In this document: in pieces, positions 1-10,345 of the stretch | Position numbering within the stretch: the first letter of the stretch is position 1 | Layout: each line of letters opens with the position of its first letter | Source: Marisediminicola senii | Lineage (GTDB): Bacteria; Actinomycetota; Actinomycetes; Actinomycetales; Microbacteriaceae | Direction of reading: 5' to 3' | DNA: 43,234 bases | Assembly: GCF_011057645.1 (NCBI RefSeq) | Contig: NZ_JAALGE010000022.1 | Coordinates: 1 to 43,234, forward strand | Notes under the pieces: generated by a model | The model's input: only the letters and a program-made list of their open reading frames with translations | Database searches by the model: none | Told to the model about the DNA's origin: nothing | Program-made: the position numbers and the translations under genes

Positions 1-1
1 G

Positions 2-2941
2 CCCACAACGGCCCCCACCACCCCCACCACCCCCACCACCCCCACCACCCCCGCCGCGCACGCCGCCTCCACCTCACCGGACGCCGCCCCCGACATCGCC
101 CCCGACCCCACCCCGGTCCCCGACAACGAGTGGCTCTGGCTGCTCGCCCACGACAACGCCCCCGAGCCCGACGCGCTCGAGCTGCTGCTGGCGGCGGTCG
201 AGATCGCGCCGTCGGTCTCCATCGCCGGACCCAAGCTCATGCAGTGGTCGCAATCCGACGTAATCTCCGAGTTCGGCGAGTCGATGACGAAGTTCGGGGC
301 ATCCGTCGACCTCGTCGACGACGAACTCGACCAGTCGCAGCACGACGTGCAGGACGACATCCTCGGCGTCTCCGCGTCCGGCATGCTCGTGCGGCGCTCG
401 CTCTGGACCGAGCTCGGCGGCTTCGACGAAGCCCTGCCATCCATCGACGCGTCCCTCGACTTCTCGGTGCGCGCCCGCCTCGCCGGGCACCGCGTCGTCG
501 TCGTTCCCGACGCCAGGGTCGCCAGCGCAGGCGGACCCCACCTCTTCGGCCGGCGCACCATCTCCGAGGCGCGCCGCGCCCGCATCGCCCGCACCGCGCA
601 GCTGCACCGCCGCCTCGTCTACGCCCGCGGGTTCGCGCTTCCCCTGCACTGGCTCACCCTCGTGCCGCTCGCCATCCTCCGCTCGCTGTGGCACCTCGTC
701 GCCAAGCGCCCCGAGGTCATCAGCGGGGAGTTCTCCGCGGCCCTCGAGGTGGCGTTCTCGGGCGGGGAGGTCACCGCCGCCCGCCGCGCACTCCGTCGCA
801 CGAGAACCGCGAAATGGTCGTCGATCGCGCCGCTGCGCCTCACCTCACGGCAGGCGAGGGAGAACCGCATCCGCCAGGCAGACCGCGCCCCCGCGGCCGA
901 ACCGATCGTGGCCCGCGAAGACCGGGTCAGCTTCGTCGGCGGCGGAGCGCCGTGGGTCATGCTGGGCCTCGCGGTCGTCGGCCTGGTCGCGTTCGGGCGC
1001 CTCATCCCCGCGCAGACCCTCGTCGGCGGTGCCCTGCTCCCGCTCAGCGACACCGCCGCCGCACTCTGGGCGCAGGTGGGCTATGGATGGCGCGACATCG
1101 GGGTCGGCTTCACCGGCGCCGCGGATCCGTTCACCGCCGTGCTCGCCGTCATGGGATCCCTCACCTTCTGGCAGCCCTCCTACTCCATCGTGCTGTTCTA
1201 CCTGGTGGCGCTGCCCCTGGCCTCGGTGTCCGCCTGGTTCGCCGCGCGCCGACTCTCCGACCGGCCGTGGCTCCCCGCCGTGGCCGGAGTGCTCTGGGGC
1301 GTCGCCCCGCCGTTCCTCGATTCACTCGACTACGGACACCTCGGCGCTGCGATCGCCCATGTGCTGCTGCCATGGCTCGTTCTGCTGGCACTCGGGGCAC
1401 GCCGGTCGTGGGCCGCGTCTGCCGGCACCGCCCTGCTGTTCGCCGTGGTCGCGGCATCCGCCCCCGTCATCATTCCCGCGCTGCTGGTCGGCTGGATCGC
1501 CCTCATCGTGGCCAGGCCACGCGGCGCGCACCGCCTGGTCGGCATCCCGATCCCGGCCGCCCTGCTCTTCGCCCCCCTCGTCGTCGACCAGCTCGCGCGC
1601 GGCAATCCGCTCGCGCTGTTCGCCGAACCTGGCGTGCCGGTGCCGTTCGCCCAGTCGACCGGAATCCAGCTGGCCTTCGGTGCGGCGGGCGGCGGCTCGA
1701 ACGGGTGGACGTCGCTGCTGCAGCAGCTGCAGTTCTCCGGTTCCGCGGCTCCATACGTCGTCGCCGCACTGCTCCTCCCGCTCGGGGCGCTGGCCGCGAT
1801 GTCGCTGTTCGTCAAGGGCTCGCATCGCGCCATTCCTGCCCTCTCGGTCGCCCTGCTCGGCTATGCCACGGCCGTGCTCGCTTCGCGCGTCGACGTCGCC
1901 AGCGTGGGACCCGAGACCGTGGGCATCTGGACCGGCGCCGCCCTCAGCCTCTACTGGATGGGCCTGCTCGGCGCAGCGCTCGTCTCGCTCGACGCCATCA
2001 AGGACTCCGCGAACGGCTCGGCCGTACTGCTCGGCGTCGCCTCGGTGCTCGTCGTGCTCCCGCTCATCACCGCGGCGCTGGCCGGGGCGTCCCCCGTGCA
2101 GCCCGGCATCGGACGCCTCCTCCCCGCCTTCGTCGACGCCGAGGCGAACACCCTGCCCGACACCGGAACCCTGCTGATCGAGCCGCGCGGCGACGACGCC
2201 CTCACGGTCACCGTGCAGCGCGGCCGCGGAACGACGCTCGACGACCAGTCGACCCTGCAGGCCACGGCGACCGAGGTCAGCGCCGACGAGCGCCTGCTCT
2301 CGGTGCTCGCGGGCAACCTCTCCTCCCGCAGCGGCCGCGACGTCGAGTCCGACCTGCGCGACCTCGGCATCCGGTTCATCGTGCTCTCCGCCCCCGACGG
2401 CGACCCGATCGCCCTGACTGCCACCGAGGACGAAGAGGTCACCGGTGGCCAGGACGACGACACAGTGGATGCCGGCGCCGACCCCGACGCGGCCACCGAC
2501 GGTTCGGCCACCGACGAGCCGGGCACCGCGTCACCCGACACTGACGGGTCCGACACCGGTTCCGGCACCGACGGCGACGGAACGGGCACCGGCACCACCG
2601 AGCCCGCGGTCGACGATCCGGAGCGACTCGCGAACGAGGCGACCTTCGTGCGGGTGCAGGAGGCCCTCGATGGCAACCCGATCCTGGTGCCCGTCGGCGA
2701 GACCAGCAACGGTCTGCTGTGGCGCTTCGACGGCGTCGACGACGAACCGACCGACGCGGGTGCGGGGCCGGGTAATACCGACACGGTCGGCGGCACGCTG
2801 CTGCTCGTCGTCCAGGGCATCGTCTTCGGGGCCACGCTGCTGCTCGCCATCCCCACGACGAAGCGCCGCAAGCGACAGGTAGCGCGCGGCACGGCGGCCG
2901 ACGTTCCCGCCCGCACCTTCGAGGAGCCGACGGATGACTGA
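2..2941 (+). CDS. Glycosyltransferase family 2 membrane protein, 5'-truncated by window edge
   Basis: The frame is open from the first base, so the start lies upstream; the first internal ATG is at 239. The visible N-terminal part is the C-terminal half of a GT-A/GT2 catalytic domain: an EWLWLLAHDN segment (DxD-like region), then AGPKL, LGVSASGMLVRRSLWTELGGFDE and DFSVRARLAGHRVVVVPDA, all typical of GT2 enzymes. It is followed by a very long part with many hydrophobic segments, an Asp/Thr/Gly-rich stretch (about 2440-2610), a last membrane helix (about 2790-2860) and a basic tail. Such large polytopic glycosyltransferases of actinobacteria are thought to act on envelope polysaccharides; the substrate cannot be told. 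A Pro-Thr-Thr repeat sits just before the DxD region. The stop overlaps the DUF5719 start by 8 bp, implying translational coupling. The fold assignment is firm, the specificity unknown. Confidence 0.85.
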   Translation, partial: PTTAPTTPTTPTTPTTPAAHAASTSPDAAPDIAPDPTPVPDNEWLWLLAHDNAPEPDALELLLAAVEIAPSVSIAGPKLMQWSQSDVISEFGESMTKFGASVDLVDDELDQSQHDVQDDILGVSASGMLVRRSLWTELGGFDEALPSIDASLDFSVRARLAGHRVVVVPDARVASAGGPHLFGRRTISEARRARIARTAQLHRRLVYARGFALPLHWLTLVPLAILRSLWHLVAKRPEVISGEFSAALEVAFSGGEVTAARRALRRTRTAKWSSIAPLRLTSRQARENRIRQADRAPAAEPIVAREDRVSFVGGGAPWVMLGLAVVGLVAFGRLIPAQTLVGGALLPLSDTAAALWAQVGYGWRDIGVGFTGAADPFTAVLAVMGSLTFWQPSYSIVLFYLVALPLASVSAWFAARRLSDRPWLPAVAGVLWGVAPPFLDSLDYGHLGAAIAHVLLPWLVLLALGARRSWAASAGTALLFAVVAASAPVIIPALLVGWIALIVARPRGAHRLVGIPIPAALLFAPLVVDQLARGNPLALFAEPGVPVPFAQSTGIQLAFGAAGGGSNGWTSLLQQLQFSGSAAPYVVAALLLPLGALAAMSLFVKGSHRAIPALSVALLGYATAVLASRVDVASVGPETVGIWTGAALSLYWMGLLGAALVSLDAIKDSANGSAVLLGVASVLVVLPLITAALAGASPVQPGIGRLLPAFVDAEANTLPDTGTLLIEPRGDDALTVTVQRGRGTTLDDQSTLQATATEVSADERLLSVLAGNLSSRSGRDVESDLRDLGIRFIVLSAPDGDPIALTATEDEEVTGGQDDDTVDAGADPDAATDGSATDEPGTASPDTDGSDTGSGTDGDGTGTGTTEPAVDDPERLANEATFVRVQEALDGNPILVPVGETSNGLLWRFDGVDDEPTDAGAGPGNTDTVGGTLLLVVQGIVFGATLLLAIPTTKRRKRQVARGTAADVPARTFEEPTDD
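14..52 (+). repeat. 9-bp tandem repeat coding for Pro-Thr-Thr
   Basis: CCCACCACC is repeated in frame a little over four times, giving (PTT)n inside the glycosyltransferase domain. It continues into a Pro/Ala/Asp-rich stretch up to about 128. Such a low-complexity loop is expected to be surface-exposed and variable in length between strains. Confidence 0.85.
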
Positions 2942-4763
2942 CCGCGACGACACCACCCCCGTGAACCCCACGCCGGCGGATGCGACGCCCGGCACCGGCG
3001 CTCCCGGTACGGGCGCACCCGGCACTGGAGCACCCGGTACCGGCGCTCCCGACACGGGCGCACCCGGTACAGCCCCGTCCGGCACCGTCCCGCCCGGCGC
3101 CAGCACGCCGAATCGCTCCGCTCCTGCCCACGCGGCATCGTTCGACGCTGATTACAGCGACTCGCAGACCGCCCCTGAACCGACCGGGTCCGAGTACGAC
3201 GAGCCATCGTCGCTCGAATCGGTGCACGTGCGGGACGACGTGCCGGAGCCGCCCCGGCGGCCGTCGCGAAGCACCGTCATCTCGGTCGGCGCCCGCGGTC
3301 TGGCCGGAGTGGTCGGACTCGCGATCGCGGTCGTCGCCATCGCCGGCGCCACCGTCGTCGAGCTGCCGTCGTACCGCATCACGCCACCCTCCGTACTGGT
3401 GAGCCCCACCGCGGCCGAGCAGCAGCGCGTCTGCCCCGGCCCGCTGCTGCGCCTGGGCAACGCCGACCAGGGCGCGAGCGCAGTCACCTCCGACGGGCAG
3501 GCCCAGGTGGCCTTCACCGCTGAGCCGGGGGATGCCACGGCCAGCGACCTCCCGACGACGGAGAACACTGCCGGGGTCGCCCCCCTCGTGCTGACGCTTC
3601 CCCCGGTGGGCGGCACTGCCGCGTCACCCGAATCCGCGCTTCCCGCCGATCCCGACGCCGCACTCGACATCGACCCCACCCTCACCGGCAGCCAGTCGCA
3701 GGCCATCCAGTCCACCGACCTCACCGGATTCGCCGCCGCCGAGTGCGCCGAGGCCAGCGCCGAGTCCTGGCTCGTGGGCGGCTCGACCATCACCGGCCGC
3801 ACCACCCTGGTCAGCGTGACGAACCCGACGACCGTCATCGCGACGGTCGCCATGACGATCTACGGGGAGGACGGCATCGTCGCGGCACCCGGTGCCGAGG
3901 GCGTCGTCGTCGAGCCCGGGGAGCAGCGCATCTTCTCCCTCGCCGGGTTCGCCGGAACCATCGAGTCTCCCGTCGTGCGCGTGCAGAGCCGCGGCGGACT
4001 GGTCGTCGCCAGCCTGGTGCAGGAGACCGTGCGCGGTCTGCAGACCGGTGGAGTCGACATCGTCGGAACGTCGGAGGCGGCATCCACCACCACCGTCATT
4101 CCCGGCGTCGTGATCGACACCGCCGATCGTGTCGCGGCCGCGCAGTCCACCGACGGCTACACCGACCTCCAGCCGACCATCCGGGTCGTCGCGCCCGACA
4201 CTGCAGAGGCGACCCTCGAGGTGACGGTCACCCCCGAGCAGGCCGGCGGCGAAGATGCCGCCACCAGCTTCGAGGTGGACGTCGAACCCGGGGAGGTCAC
4301 CGAGCTGCCGCTGCAGGGCGTGGCAGACGGCCGGTACTCGGTCTCGATCGTCTCGACGTCGCCCGTCGTCGCGGGCGTTCGCGTCAGCACGGTCACCGAG
4401 GCGGGCCCGAACGACTTCGCCTGGCTGCCATCCACGCGCGCGCTGGGCGAGCGGGCCCTCGTCAGTGTCGCGCCCGGGCCGTCGCCGCGGTTGAGCCTCG
4501 CCAATACCGGCGGGGCCGACGCGACCGTCGAGGTCGTGGCATCCGGAGCTCAGGACGGCGACGCGACCGGCGAGACCGACAAGACGGTCACCGTGCCGGC
4601 CGGCGGAACGGCGTCAATCGAGGTCGCCGCGGGCAGCGACCTCGTGCTGACGGGAGCGGAGGGCCTCGGCGCCACGGTCACGTACCTGGGCGACGGGCAG
4701 CTGTCGTCATTCCGGGTCACCCCGCCCGGGCCCGCGTCGCGCGACATCACGATCTACCCGTAG
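2934..4763 (+). CDS. DUF5719 family membrane-anchored exported protein
   Basis: The protein has 609 residues. The order is: a disordered cytoplasmic leader (1-110) with GTGAP repeats at about 20-46, one membrane helix at about 115-142 (GLAGVVGLAIAVVAIAGATV), then a large extracytoplasmic part rich in Val, Thr, Gly and Ala with beta-sandwich-like spacing. I assign it to DUF5719 from the layout (single N-terminal helix, CPGPLLRLG start of the ectodomain, C-terminal SFRVTPPGPASRDITIYP-like ending) and from its place directly after a giant glycosyltransferase, where this family usually lies in actinobacteria. The function is not known; an envelope role with the upstream enzyme is inferred. The ATG lies inside the 3' end of that gene (8-bp overlap). 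Confidence 0.8.
   Translation: MTDRDDTTPVNPTPADATPGTGAPGTGAPGTGAPGTGAPDTGAPGTAPSGTVPPGASTPNRSAPAHAASFDADYSDSQTAPEPTGSEYDEPSSLESVHVRDDVPEPPRRPSRSTVISVGARGLAGVVGLAIAVVAIAGATVVELPSYRITPPSVLVSPTAAEQQRVCPGPLLRLGNADQGASAVTSDGQAQVAFTAEPGDATASDLPTTENTAGVAPLVLTLPPVGGTAASPESALPADPDAALDIDPTLTGSQSQAIQSTDLTGFAAAECAEASAESWLVGGSTITGRTTLVSVTNPTTVIATVAMTIYGEDGIVAAPGAEGVVVEPGEQRIFSLAGFAGTIESPVVRVQSRGGLVVASLVQETVRGLQTGGVDIVGTSEAASTTTVIPGVVIDTADRVAAAQSTDGYTDLQPTIRVVAPDTAEATLEVTVTPEQAGGEDAATSFEVDVEPGEVTELPLQGVADGRYSVSIVSTSPVVAGVRVSTVTEAGPNDFAWLPSTRALGERALVSVAPGPSPRLSLANTGGADATVEVVASGAQDGDATGETDKTVTVPAGGTASIEVAAGSDLVLTGAEGLGATVTYLGDGQLSSFRVTPPGPASRDITIYP
2988..3077 (+). repeat. 15-bp tandem repeat (6 units) coding for GTGAP
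   Basis: Six in-phase 15-mers of the form CCCGGYACnGGnGCn run from 2988 to 3077 and decay after that. They encode the Gly-Thr-Gly-Ala-Pro repeats of the DUF5719 leader. A related 15-mer occurs in the lpqB-comF spacer (22422-22466). Confidence 0.85.
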
Positions 4764-4887
4764 CGACCCGTCCATTCGATGCGACCCGTCGCGGGGTGGT
4801 GCCGGTGCCGTCCGCGCCTCGCCCGGCGGGGGACTCACCGCTGCGGACCGACTAGCGACGCGAGTTCTGCCGGTGGGCGCAGGTGCG

Positions 4888-5334
4888 TCAGGGCAGGTGC
4901 CGGAACCGGTCGGGCGCGAGGTCCCACGGGTCCTTGCCCAGCAACTCGGCGACCGCGCGGAACACCGACGTCTCGACGAGCATCCGCCGCTGCAGCTCGT
5001 CGACGCGGCGCGCGCGGGCGAGTCGCTCGATGGGCAGCCTAAACAGCACTACCCGGCGCTCGGGCGCGACGACGAGCCACCGGTCGACGCCCGTCGCACC
5101 GACCGACCTGGGCAGGTCGGCCACCTCGAACGTCACGTCGGCGAGCTCGTCCTCCCACAGGTCCCTGAGGTACTCGGCGGTCGCGGCGACCGTGCCCTCG
5201 AACACGTCGGCGCGGGAATTGAGCGGGGGCAGGAACGGTCCGGTGACGGCCGAACGGATGCCGCGGCCGTGCCTATCCCGGGATGCCCCTCGCCCCGAGG
5301 GCCGCGAATGATCGCGGCGGGATGTTCCAGCCAT
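4888..5334 (-). CDS. Metallopeptidase-family (zincin-like, DUF1025) protein with degenerate active site
   Basis: The protein has 148 residues and lies divergently from DUF3499, matching the Rv3259/Rv3258c arrangement. After a basic leader (RRDHSRPSGRGASRDRHGRG) comes the GPFLPPLNSR motif, then a compact alpha/beta domain with VVLFRLPIERLARA and a C-terminal VETSVFRAVAELLGKDPWDLAP. In the minimal-zincin family this last segment normally holds HExxH (HEIAHHFG type); here those positions read VFRAVAELLG. No zinc ligands are visible, so hydrolytic activity is doubtful. This loss is common in actinobacterial members. The role is unknown, and the conserved linkage to DUF3499 and manB is the best clue. 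Confidence 0.75.
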   Translation of the reverse strand: MAGTSRRDHSRPSGRGASRDRHGRGIRSAVTGPFLPPLNSRADVFEGTVAATAEYLRDLWEDELADVTFEVADLPRSVGATGVDRWLVVAPERRVVLFRLPIERLARARRVDELQRRMLVETSVFRAVAELLGKDPWDLAPDRFRHLP

Positions 5335-5413
5335 CCGATCAGTCTAGGCGCGGCATCCACGTGTCCGGTGGGTCGCACCGGGCTGGCTGCCGGCCCGTCA
5401 TAGTGTGGGCCGA

Positions 5414-5635
5414 ATGAACGCACGGCTCTGCAGCAAGGTCACCTGCTCGCGCGACGCGGTGTCGACCCTCACCTACGACTACGCCGACCAGCTGGCGGTG
5501 CTCGGGCCCCTCAGCTATACGGTCGAGCCGCACACCTACGACCTATGCTCGATGCACTCCGAGAAGCTGTCCCTCCCTCGGGGGTGGCAGGTTATTCGGC
5601 ACGTTCTCATGCGTGACCTAGGCTTCTCGGCATGA
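5414..5635 (+). CDS. DUF3499 family small protein
   Basis: The product has 73 residues and starts MNARLCSKVTCSRDAVSTLTYDYAD, with AVLGPL and EPHTYDLCSMHSEKLSLPRGW, the signature of DUF3499 (Rv3258c-like). Three cysteines and a histidine (LC-x4-C and LCSMH) suggest a small zinc-binding fold, which is inference. The ATG at 5414 is preferred because family members start there; an in-frame GTG at 5405 would add three residues. Its stop overlaps the manB start by 4 bp (ATGA), so the two are translated as a pair. It is shorter than many family members, which carry extra C-terminal residues. The function is unknown. Confidence 0.85.
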   Translation: MNARLCSKVTCSRDAVSTLTYDYADQLAVLGPLSYTVEPHTYDLCSMHSEKLSLPRGWQVIRHVLMRDLGFSA

Positions 5636-7062
5636 CCGATGCCCGCACCGCCCCCATCGACCTCGCACCATTCATCAAGGCGTACGACGTCCGCGGACTG
5701 GTCGGATCGCAGCTCACCCCCGAGGTCGTCACCGCCCTCGGAGCGGCCTTCGCCGACGAGGTGGGCACCCCCGGAAGCGCCGTGGTCGTCGGGCACGACA
5801 TGCGCGACTCCTCGCCGGGATTCGCCGCGGCTTTCGCCGACGGCGTCATGGCCAGGGGAGTGAACGTCGTCTCGATCGGACTCTGCTCGACCGACGAGAC
5901 CTACTTCGCGTCGGGGCACCTCGACCTTCCCGCGGCGATGTTCACGGCGAGCCACAACCCCGCGACCTACAACGGCATCAAGTTCAGTCGCGCGGGTGCC
6001 AAGGGCATCAGCTTCGACACCGGCCTCGAGGCGATCCGCGACCGCGCGACCGCGTTCCTCGCCGGCGGCATCGAGACCCTCGCTACCCCGGGGTCGCTCG
6101 AGAACGTGGATGTGCTGACGGACTACGCGACCTACCTGCGCAGTCTCGTCGACCTCCGTGGCATCCGCCCCATTCGTGTCGTCGTCGACGCCGGCAACGG
6201 AATGGGCGGGTTCACGGTGCCCGCCGTGCTCGGCGAGGCGGCCGGGCTCGAGGCGCTGCCGATCGAGGTCATTCCGCTGTACTTCGAACTCGACGGAACG
6301 TTCCCCAACCACGAGGCGAACCCGCTCGACCCGGCGAACATCGTCGACCTGCAGGCCGCCGTCGTCGAGCACGGCGCCGACCTCGGACTCGCCTTCGACG
6401 GCGACGCCGACCGCTGCTTCGTCGTCGACGAGAAGGGCGACGCGGTCACCCCGTCGGCCCTCGCCGCGATCGTCGCGCTGCGGGCGATCGAGCGCGAGCA
6501 GGTGAAGAAGACCGGCGACGAGATCGTCGTGCTGCACAACCTCATCACCTCGCGCATCGTGCCGGAGACGATCCAGGGTGCGGGCGGCGTGGCCGTGCGC
6601 ACCAAGGTCGGGCACTCGCTGATCAAGGACGAGATGGCCTCCACGGGCGCGATCTTCGGCGGCGAGCACTCGGCGCACTACTACTTCAAGGAATTCTGGG
6701 GAGCGGATAACGGCATGCTCGCCGCGATGTACCTGCTCGCCGAGTACGGGCACAACTCCGAGGCGATGTCGGTGATCTCGGAGCGGTACACGCCGTACGC
6801 GCTGAGCGGCGAGATCAACTCGACTGTGACCGACATCCCGGCCGCGTACGCGCGCATCGTGGACGCGTTCACAGGCGTCGGCGACTTCGACGAGCTGGAC
6901 GGCCTCACGGTGACCGGCATCGTGCCGCAGGACGACGCGTTCTGGTGGTTCAACGTGCGCCCCTCGAACACGGAGCCGCTGCTGCGCCTCAACGTCGAGG
7001 CCGGGTCGCTCGCCGAGATGGAGCGCATCCGCGACACCGTGCTGGGGCTCATCCGCACGTAG
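5632..7062 (+). CDS. manB: Phosphomannomutase/phosphoglucomutase
   Basis: This 476-residue cytosolic alpha-D-phosphohexomutase interconverts mannose-6-P and mannose-1-P and probably also the glucose phosphates. It feeds GDP-mannose or NDP-sugar supply for glycan and envelope synthesis. All four family motifs are present: TASHNP with the phosphoserine S107, the metal loop DGDADR at 256-261, the sugar-specificity loop GGEHS at 343-347 and the phosphate-binding RPSNTEP at 443-449. The length is normal. Translation is coupled to DUF3499 by an ATGA overlap. The position matches Rv3257c, and the nearby glycosyltransferase is a plausible consumer of its product. Confidence 0.95.
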   Translation: MTDARTAPIDLAPFIKAYDVRGLVGSQLTPEVVTALGAAFADEVGTPGSAVVVGHDMRDSSPGFAAAFADGVMARGVNVVSIGLCSTDETYFASGHLDLPAAMFTASHNPATYNGIKFSRAGAKGISFDTGLEAIRDRATAFLAGGIETLATPGSLENVDVLTDYATYLRSLVDLRGIRPIRVVVDAGNGMGGFTVPAVLGEAAGLEALPIEVIPLYFELDGTFPNHEANPLDPANIVDLQAAVVEHGADLGLAFDGDADRCFVVDEKGDAVTPSALAAIVALRAIEREQVKKTGDEIVVLHNLITSRIVPETIQGAGGVAVRTKVGHSLIKDEMASTGAIFGGEHSAHYYFKEFWGADNGMLAAMYLLAEYGHNSEAMSVISERYTPYALSGEINSTVTDIPAAYARIVDAFTGVGDFDELDGLTVTGIVPQDDAFWWFNVRPSNTEPLLRLNVEAGSLAEMERIRDTVLGLIRT

Positions 7063-7067
7063 TGCGT

Positions 7068-7128
7068 GGTGGGGCGGGCCGCGGTGGGGCGGGCCGCGGT
7101 GCGTCGGCTGCGGTGCGGGGCGGGCCGC
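7068..7128 (+). repeat. 15-bp GC-rich tandem repeat behind manB
   Basis: GGTGGGGCGGGCCGC occurs twice in perfect tandem (7068-7082 and 7083-7097), followed by two degenerate units to 7128. It starts just behind the manB stop. No function is seen. The 15-bp period in non-coding DNA matters because other loci here show the same period. Confidence 0.8.
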
Positions 7129-7165
7129 GGCGCCGGCCTTGTGTCTCGCGTCCGCGCGCTTCACC

Positions 7166-7242
7166 AAAACGAAGGAACTTCTGTCGTCGATGCCGGAAAC
7201 GGTGTCCCTGTGGCCCGCCTCGGCCCGTTTCTCCGTCGTTTT
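7166..7242. repeat. 77-bp intergenic element, copy 1
   Basis: The element begins AAAACGAAGGAACTTCT and ends TTTCTCCGTCGTTTT; the two ends are imperfect inverted repeats of about 13-15 bp. Copy 2 is the same length and differs at about 11 of 77 positions when aligned by eye. Bases around both copies are also similar (GTGTCTCG upstream at 7141 and 7261), so this pair may be a tandem duplication of about 130 bp. Confidence 0.85.
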
Positions 7243-7298
7243 CGTCGATTGCCGTGGTAGGTGTCTCGTGCCGGGGTCGCGGTGCCGCCGCATCCACC

Positions 7299-7375
7299 AA
7301 AACGAAGGAACTTCTGTCGCCGACGCCGGTAACGGTGTCTCTGGGGCCCGCCTCGCGCAGTAACTCCTTCGTTTT
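7299..7375. repeat. 77-bp intergenic element, copy 2
   Basis: It starts with the same 20 bases as copy 1 and ends AACTCCTTCGTTTT. Its end pair is the best inverted repeat of the three (AAAACGAAGGA against TCCTTCGTTTT). It lies about 100 bp upstream of the ahcY start, so it could affect ahcY transcription or end manB transcription. Confidence 0.85.
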
Positions 7376-7475
7376 CGCTACCACCGCGGCATACCACCGC
7401 ACCCCGCACCCCGCACACCCCACCCCCTCCCACCGCGGCAGGCGTCCGCTCGGCAAAGGCTGCGATGATGTCAGC

Positions 7476-9101
<1,626 letters not shown>

Positions 9102-9136
9102 TCCGCTGCTGCCGGTCGGTCGCATCGTTGCCGTGT

Positions 9137-9174
9137 CGACGGGCGCTTCGTTCTTCGGAACGGGGCGCCCGTCG
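9137..9174 (+). terminator. Rho-independent-like terminator of ahcY with UUCG tetraloop
   Basis: Arms CGACGGGCGCTTCGTTC and GAACGGGGCGCCCGTCG close on a UUCG loop held by a C-G pair, with two G-U pairs in the stem. It begins about 35 bases after the ahcY stop. No long U tract follows, as is usual in high-GC actinobacteria. Confidence 0.8.
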
Positions 9175-9280
9175 TCGTTCTGCGGCATGAAGCCGAGCCC
9201 GTTGCGCGACGCCCGATGACCGGTGCAGCGCCGTGCCGGCGGCCCCTCGCCGTCGCGCGCTCGTCACCGCCCTGGGCCGC

Positions 9281-10138
9281 TCAGTCGCCGGGGTCGAGCG
9301 TTCCCGTGATGCGGGTGACGGTCGCGCCGCCGACCCAGGTCTCGCCGTCGCGCTGGTCGATATGGATGCGTCCGGCCCGCCCCACCGCACGTCCCTGTGC
9401 AGCCACATACGACGACGGGGCGATGCCCTCCGTGATGAGCCACTGCGCGATGCCCGCGTTGAGGCTGCCCGTCACGGGATCTTCGGGCACGCCGAGGTCC
9501 GGCACGAAACCGCGGACCTCGAACGCGGCGTCGGCGGCAGCATCCATGCCACGGTCTGGATGGAGGCCGACGACGCCGACCGCGAGTCCGCGCATGGCGG
9601 TGAAGTCGGGGTCGATGGCGAGGACGGATGCTGCGGAATCGAGCAGCACGCCGATCCAGCCCGGCCCGTTGTCGATCCACTGGTGCCCGACGATCGCGGA
9701 GGCGTCGACGCGCAGGCTCGCGATCACGCGGTCGAGGGTCTCCGGGTCGAGCGGACCGGTGCGGCGCAGCGGCGGTGCGGCGAACGCGAGTCGCCCGCCG
9801 TCACGGCGAAGGGCGACGAGGCCGACGCCGCACTCCTGCACGATGGCGTCCGGATCGCGGGGACGGCCACCCCGTTCCAGCCAGGCGTGGCAGCTGCCGA
9901 GGGTCGGGTGCCCGGCGAACGGCAACTCGCCGCCCGGGGTGAAGATGCGGAGGCCGTAGTCGGCGTTCCGGTCTCGCGGGGCGACGAGGAAGGTGGTTTC
10001 CGAGAGGTTGGTCCACCGCGCGAACGCGGCCATCTCGGCATCCGTCATGCCGTCGGCGTCATGCACCACCGCGACGGGGTTGCCGCCGAACGGCGTCTCG
10101 GAGAACACGTCCACCTGGGAGAACTGTCGCGTCGTCAC
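9281..10138 (-). CDS. PhzF family isomerase/epimerase-like protein
   Basis: The protein has 285 residues with the diaminopimelate-epimerase-like fold of the PhzF family. Seen: the N-terminal FSQVDVFSETPFGGNPVAVV, NLSETTF with the conserved catalytic glutamate E47, GGELPFAGHPTLGSCHAWLE in the middle, and EDPVTGSLNAGIAQWLI near the end. PhzF itself isomerises a phenazine precursor, but most members lie outside phenazine clusters and have unknown substrates. No phenazine genes are nearby, so the substrate is not assigned. It reads toward the ahcY terminator and ends about 107 bp from it. The third 77-bp element lies just upstream of its start. Confidence 0.9.
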   Translation of the reverse strand: MTTRQFSQVDVFSETPFGGNPVAVVHDADGMTDAEMAAFARWTNLSETTFLVAPRDRNADYGLRIFTPGGELPFAGHPTLGSCHAWLERGGRPRDPDAIVQECGVGLVALRRDGGRLAFAAPPLRRTGPLDPETLDRVIASLRVDASAIVGHQWIDNGPGWIGVLLDSAASVLAIDPDFTAMRGLAVGVVGLHPDRGMDAAADAAFEVRGFVPDLGVPEDPVTGSLNAGIAQWLITEGIAPSSYVAAQGRAVGRAGRIHIDQRDGETWVGGATVTRITGTLDPGD

Positions 10139-10225
10139 CGCTCGATTCTACGAGTGGCGCAGTGCGGCGCGCGGCTCGACGCCCTGCCGCGTGCCGCCCG
10201 GTGGCGCGGCGCCCGACGTGTGACG

Positions 10226-10302
10226 AAAACGAAGGAACTTCTTGCATCCGGGCCGCGATCGGTACCCATCCGGCACGGTCGACGCAGTTTCTCCGTCGTT
10301 TT
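10226..10302. repeat. 77-bp intergenic element, copy 3
   Basis: It is exactly as long as copies 1 and 2 and has the same ends: AAAACGAAGGAACTTCT on the left and CAGTTTCTCCGTCGTTTT on the right. The central 40 bases have diverged strongly. It lies between the RDD gene and the phzF-like gene (both minus strand), about 90 bp upstream of the phzF start. Confidence 0.85.
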
Positions 10303-10345
10303 CGTTACCAGCCGCGCTGTCCACCGCGCGGTACCAGCCCCCGCG

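Noticed and set aside
130-2544. Long open frame (about 800 codons) overlapping the glycosyltransferase in another frame
   Set aside because: It is Arg/Ala/Pro-rich with no recognisable domain; the frame is open only because of high GC at codon third positions of the real gene.
5536-7293. Minus-strand open frame of 585 codons across manB
   Set aside because: It is antisense to a gene with all mutase motifs and is Val/Asp/Arg-rich, the usual mirror of a high-GC gene.
6945-7475. In-frame upstream extension of ahcY into manB and the 77-bp repeats
   Set aside because: The extension reads through repeats and lacks family similarity; the ATG at 7476 is the more reasonable start.
7063-7475. SAM or SAH riboswitch before ahcY
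   Set aside because: No recognisable conserved core or pseudoknot; the spacer is filled by repeats.
9281-10138. Phenazine biosynthesis assignment for the PhzF-like gene
   Set aside because: No other phenazine gene is present and the family is broad, so only the fold is claimed.
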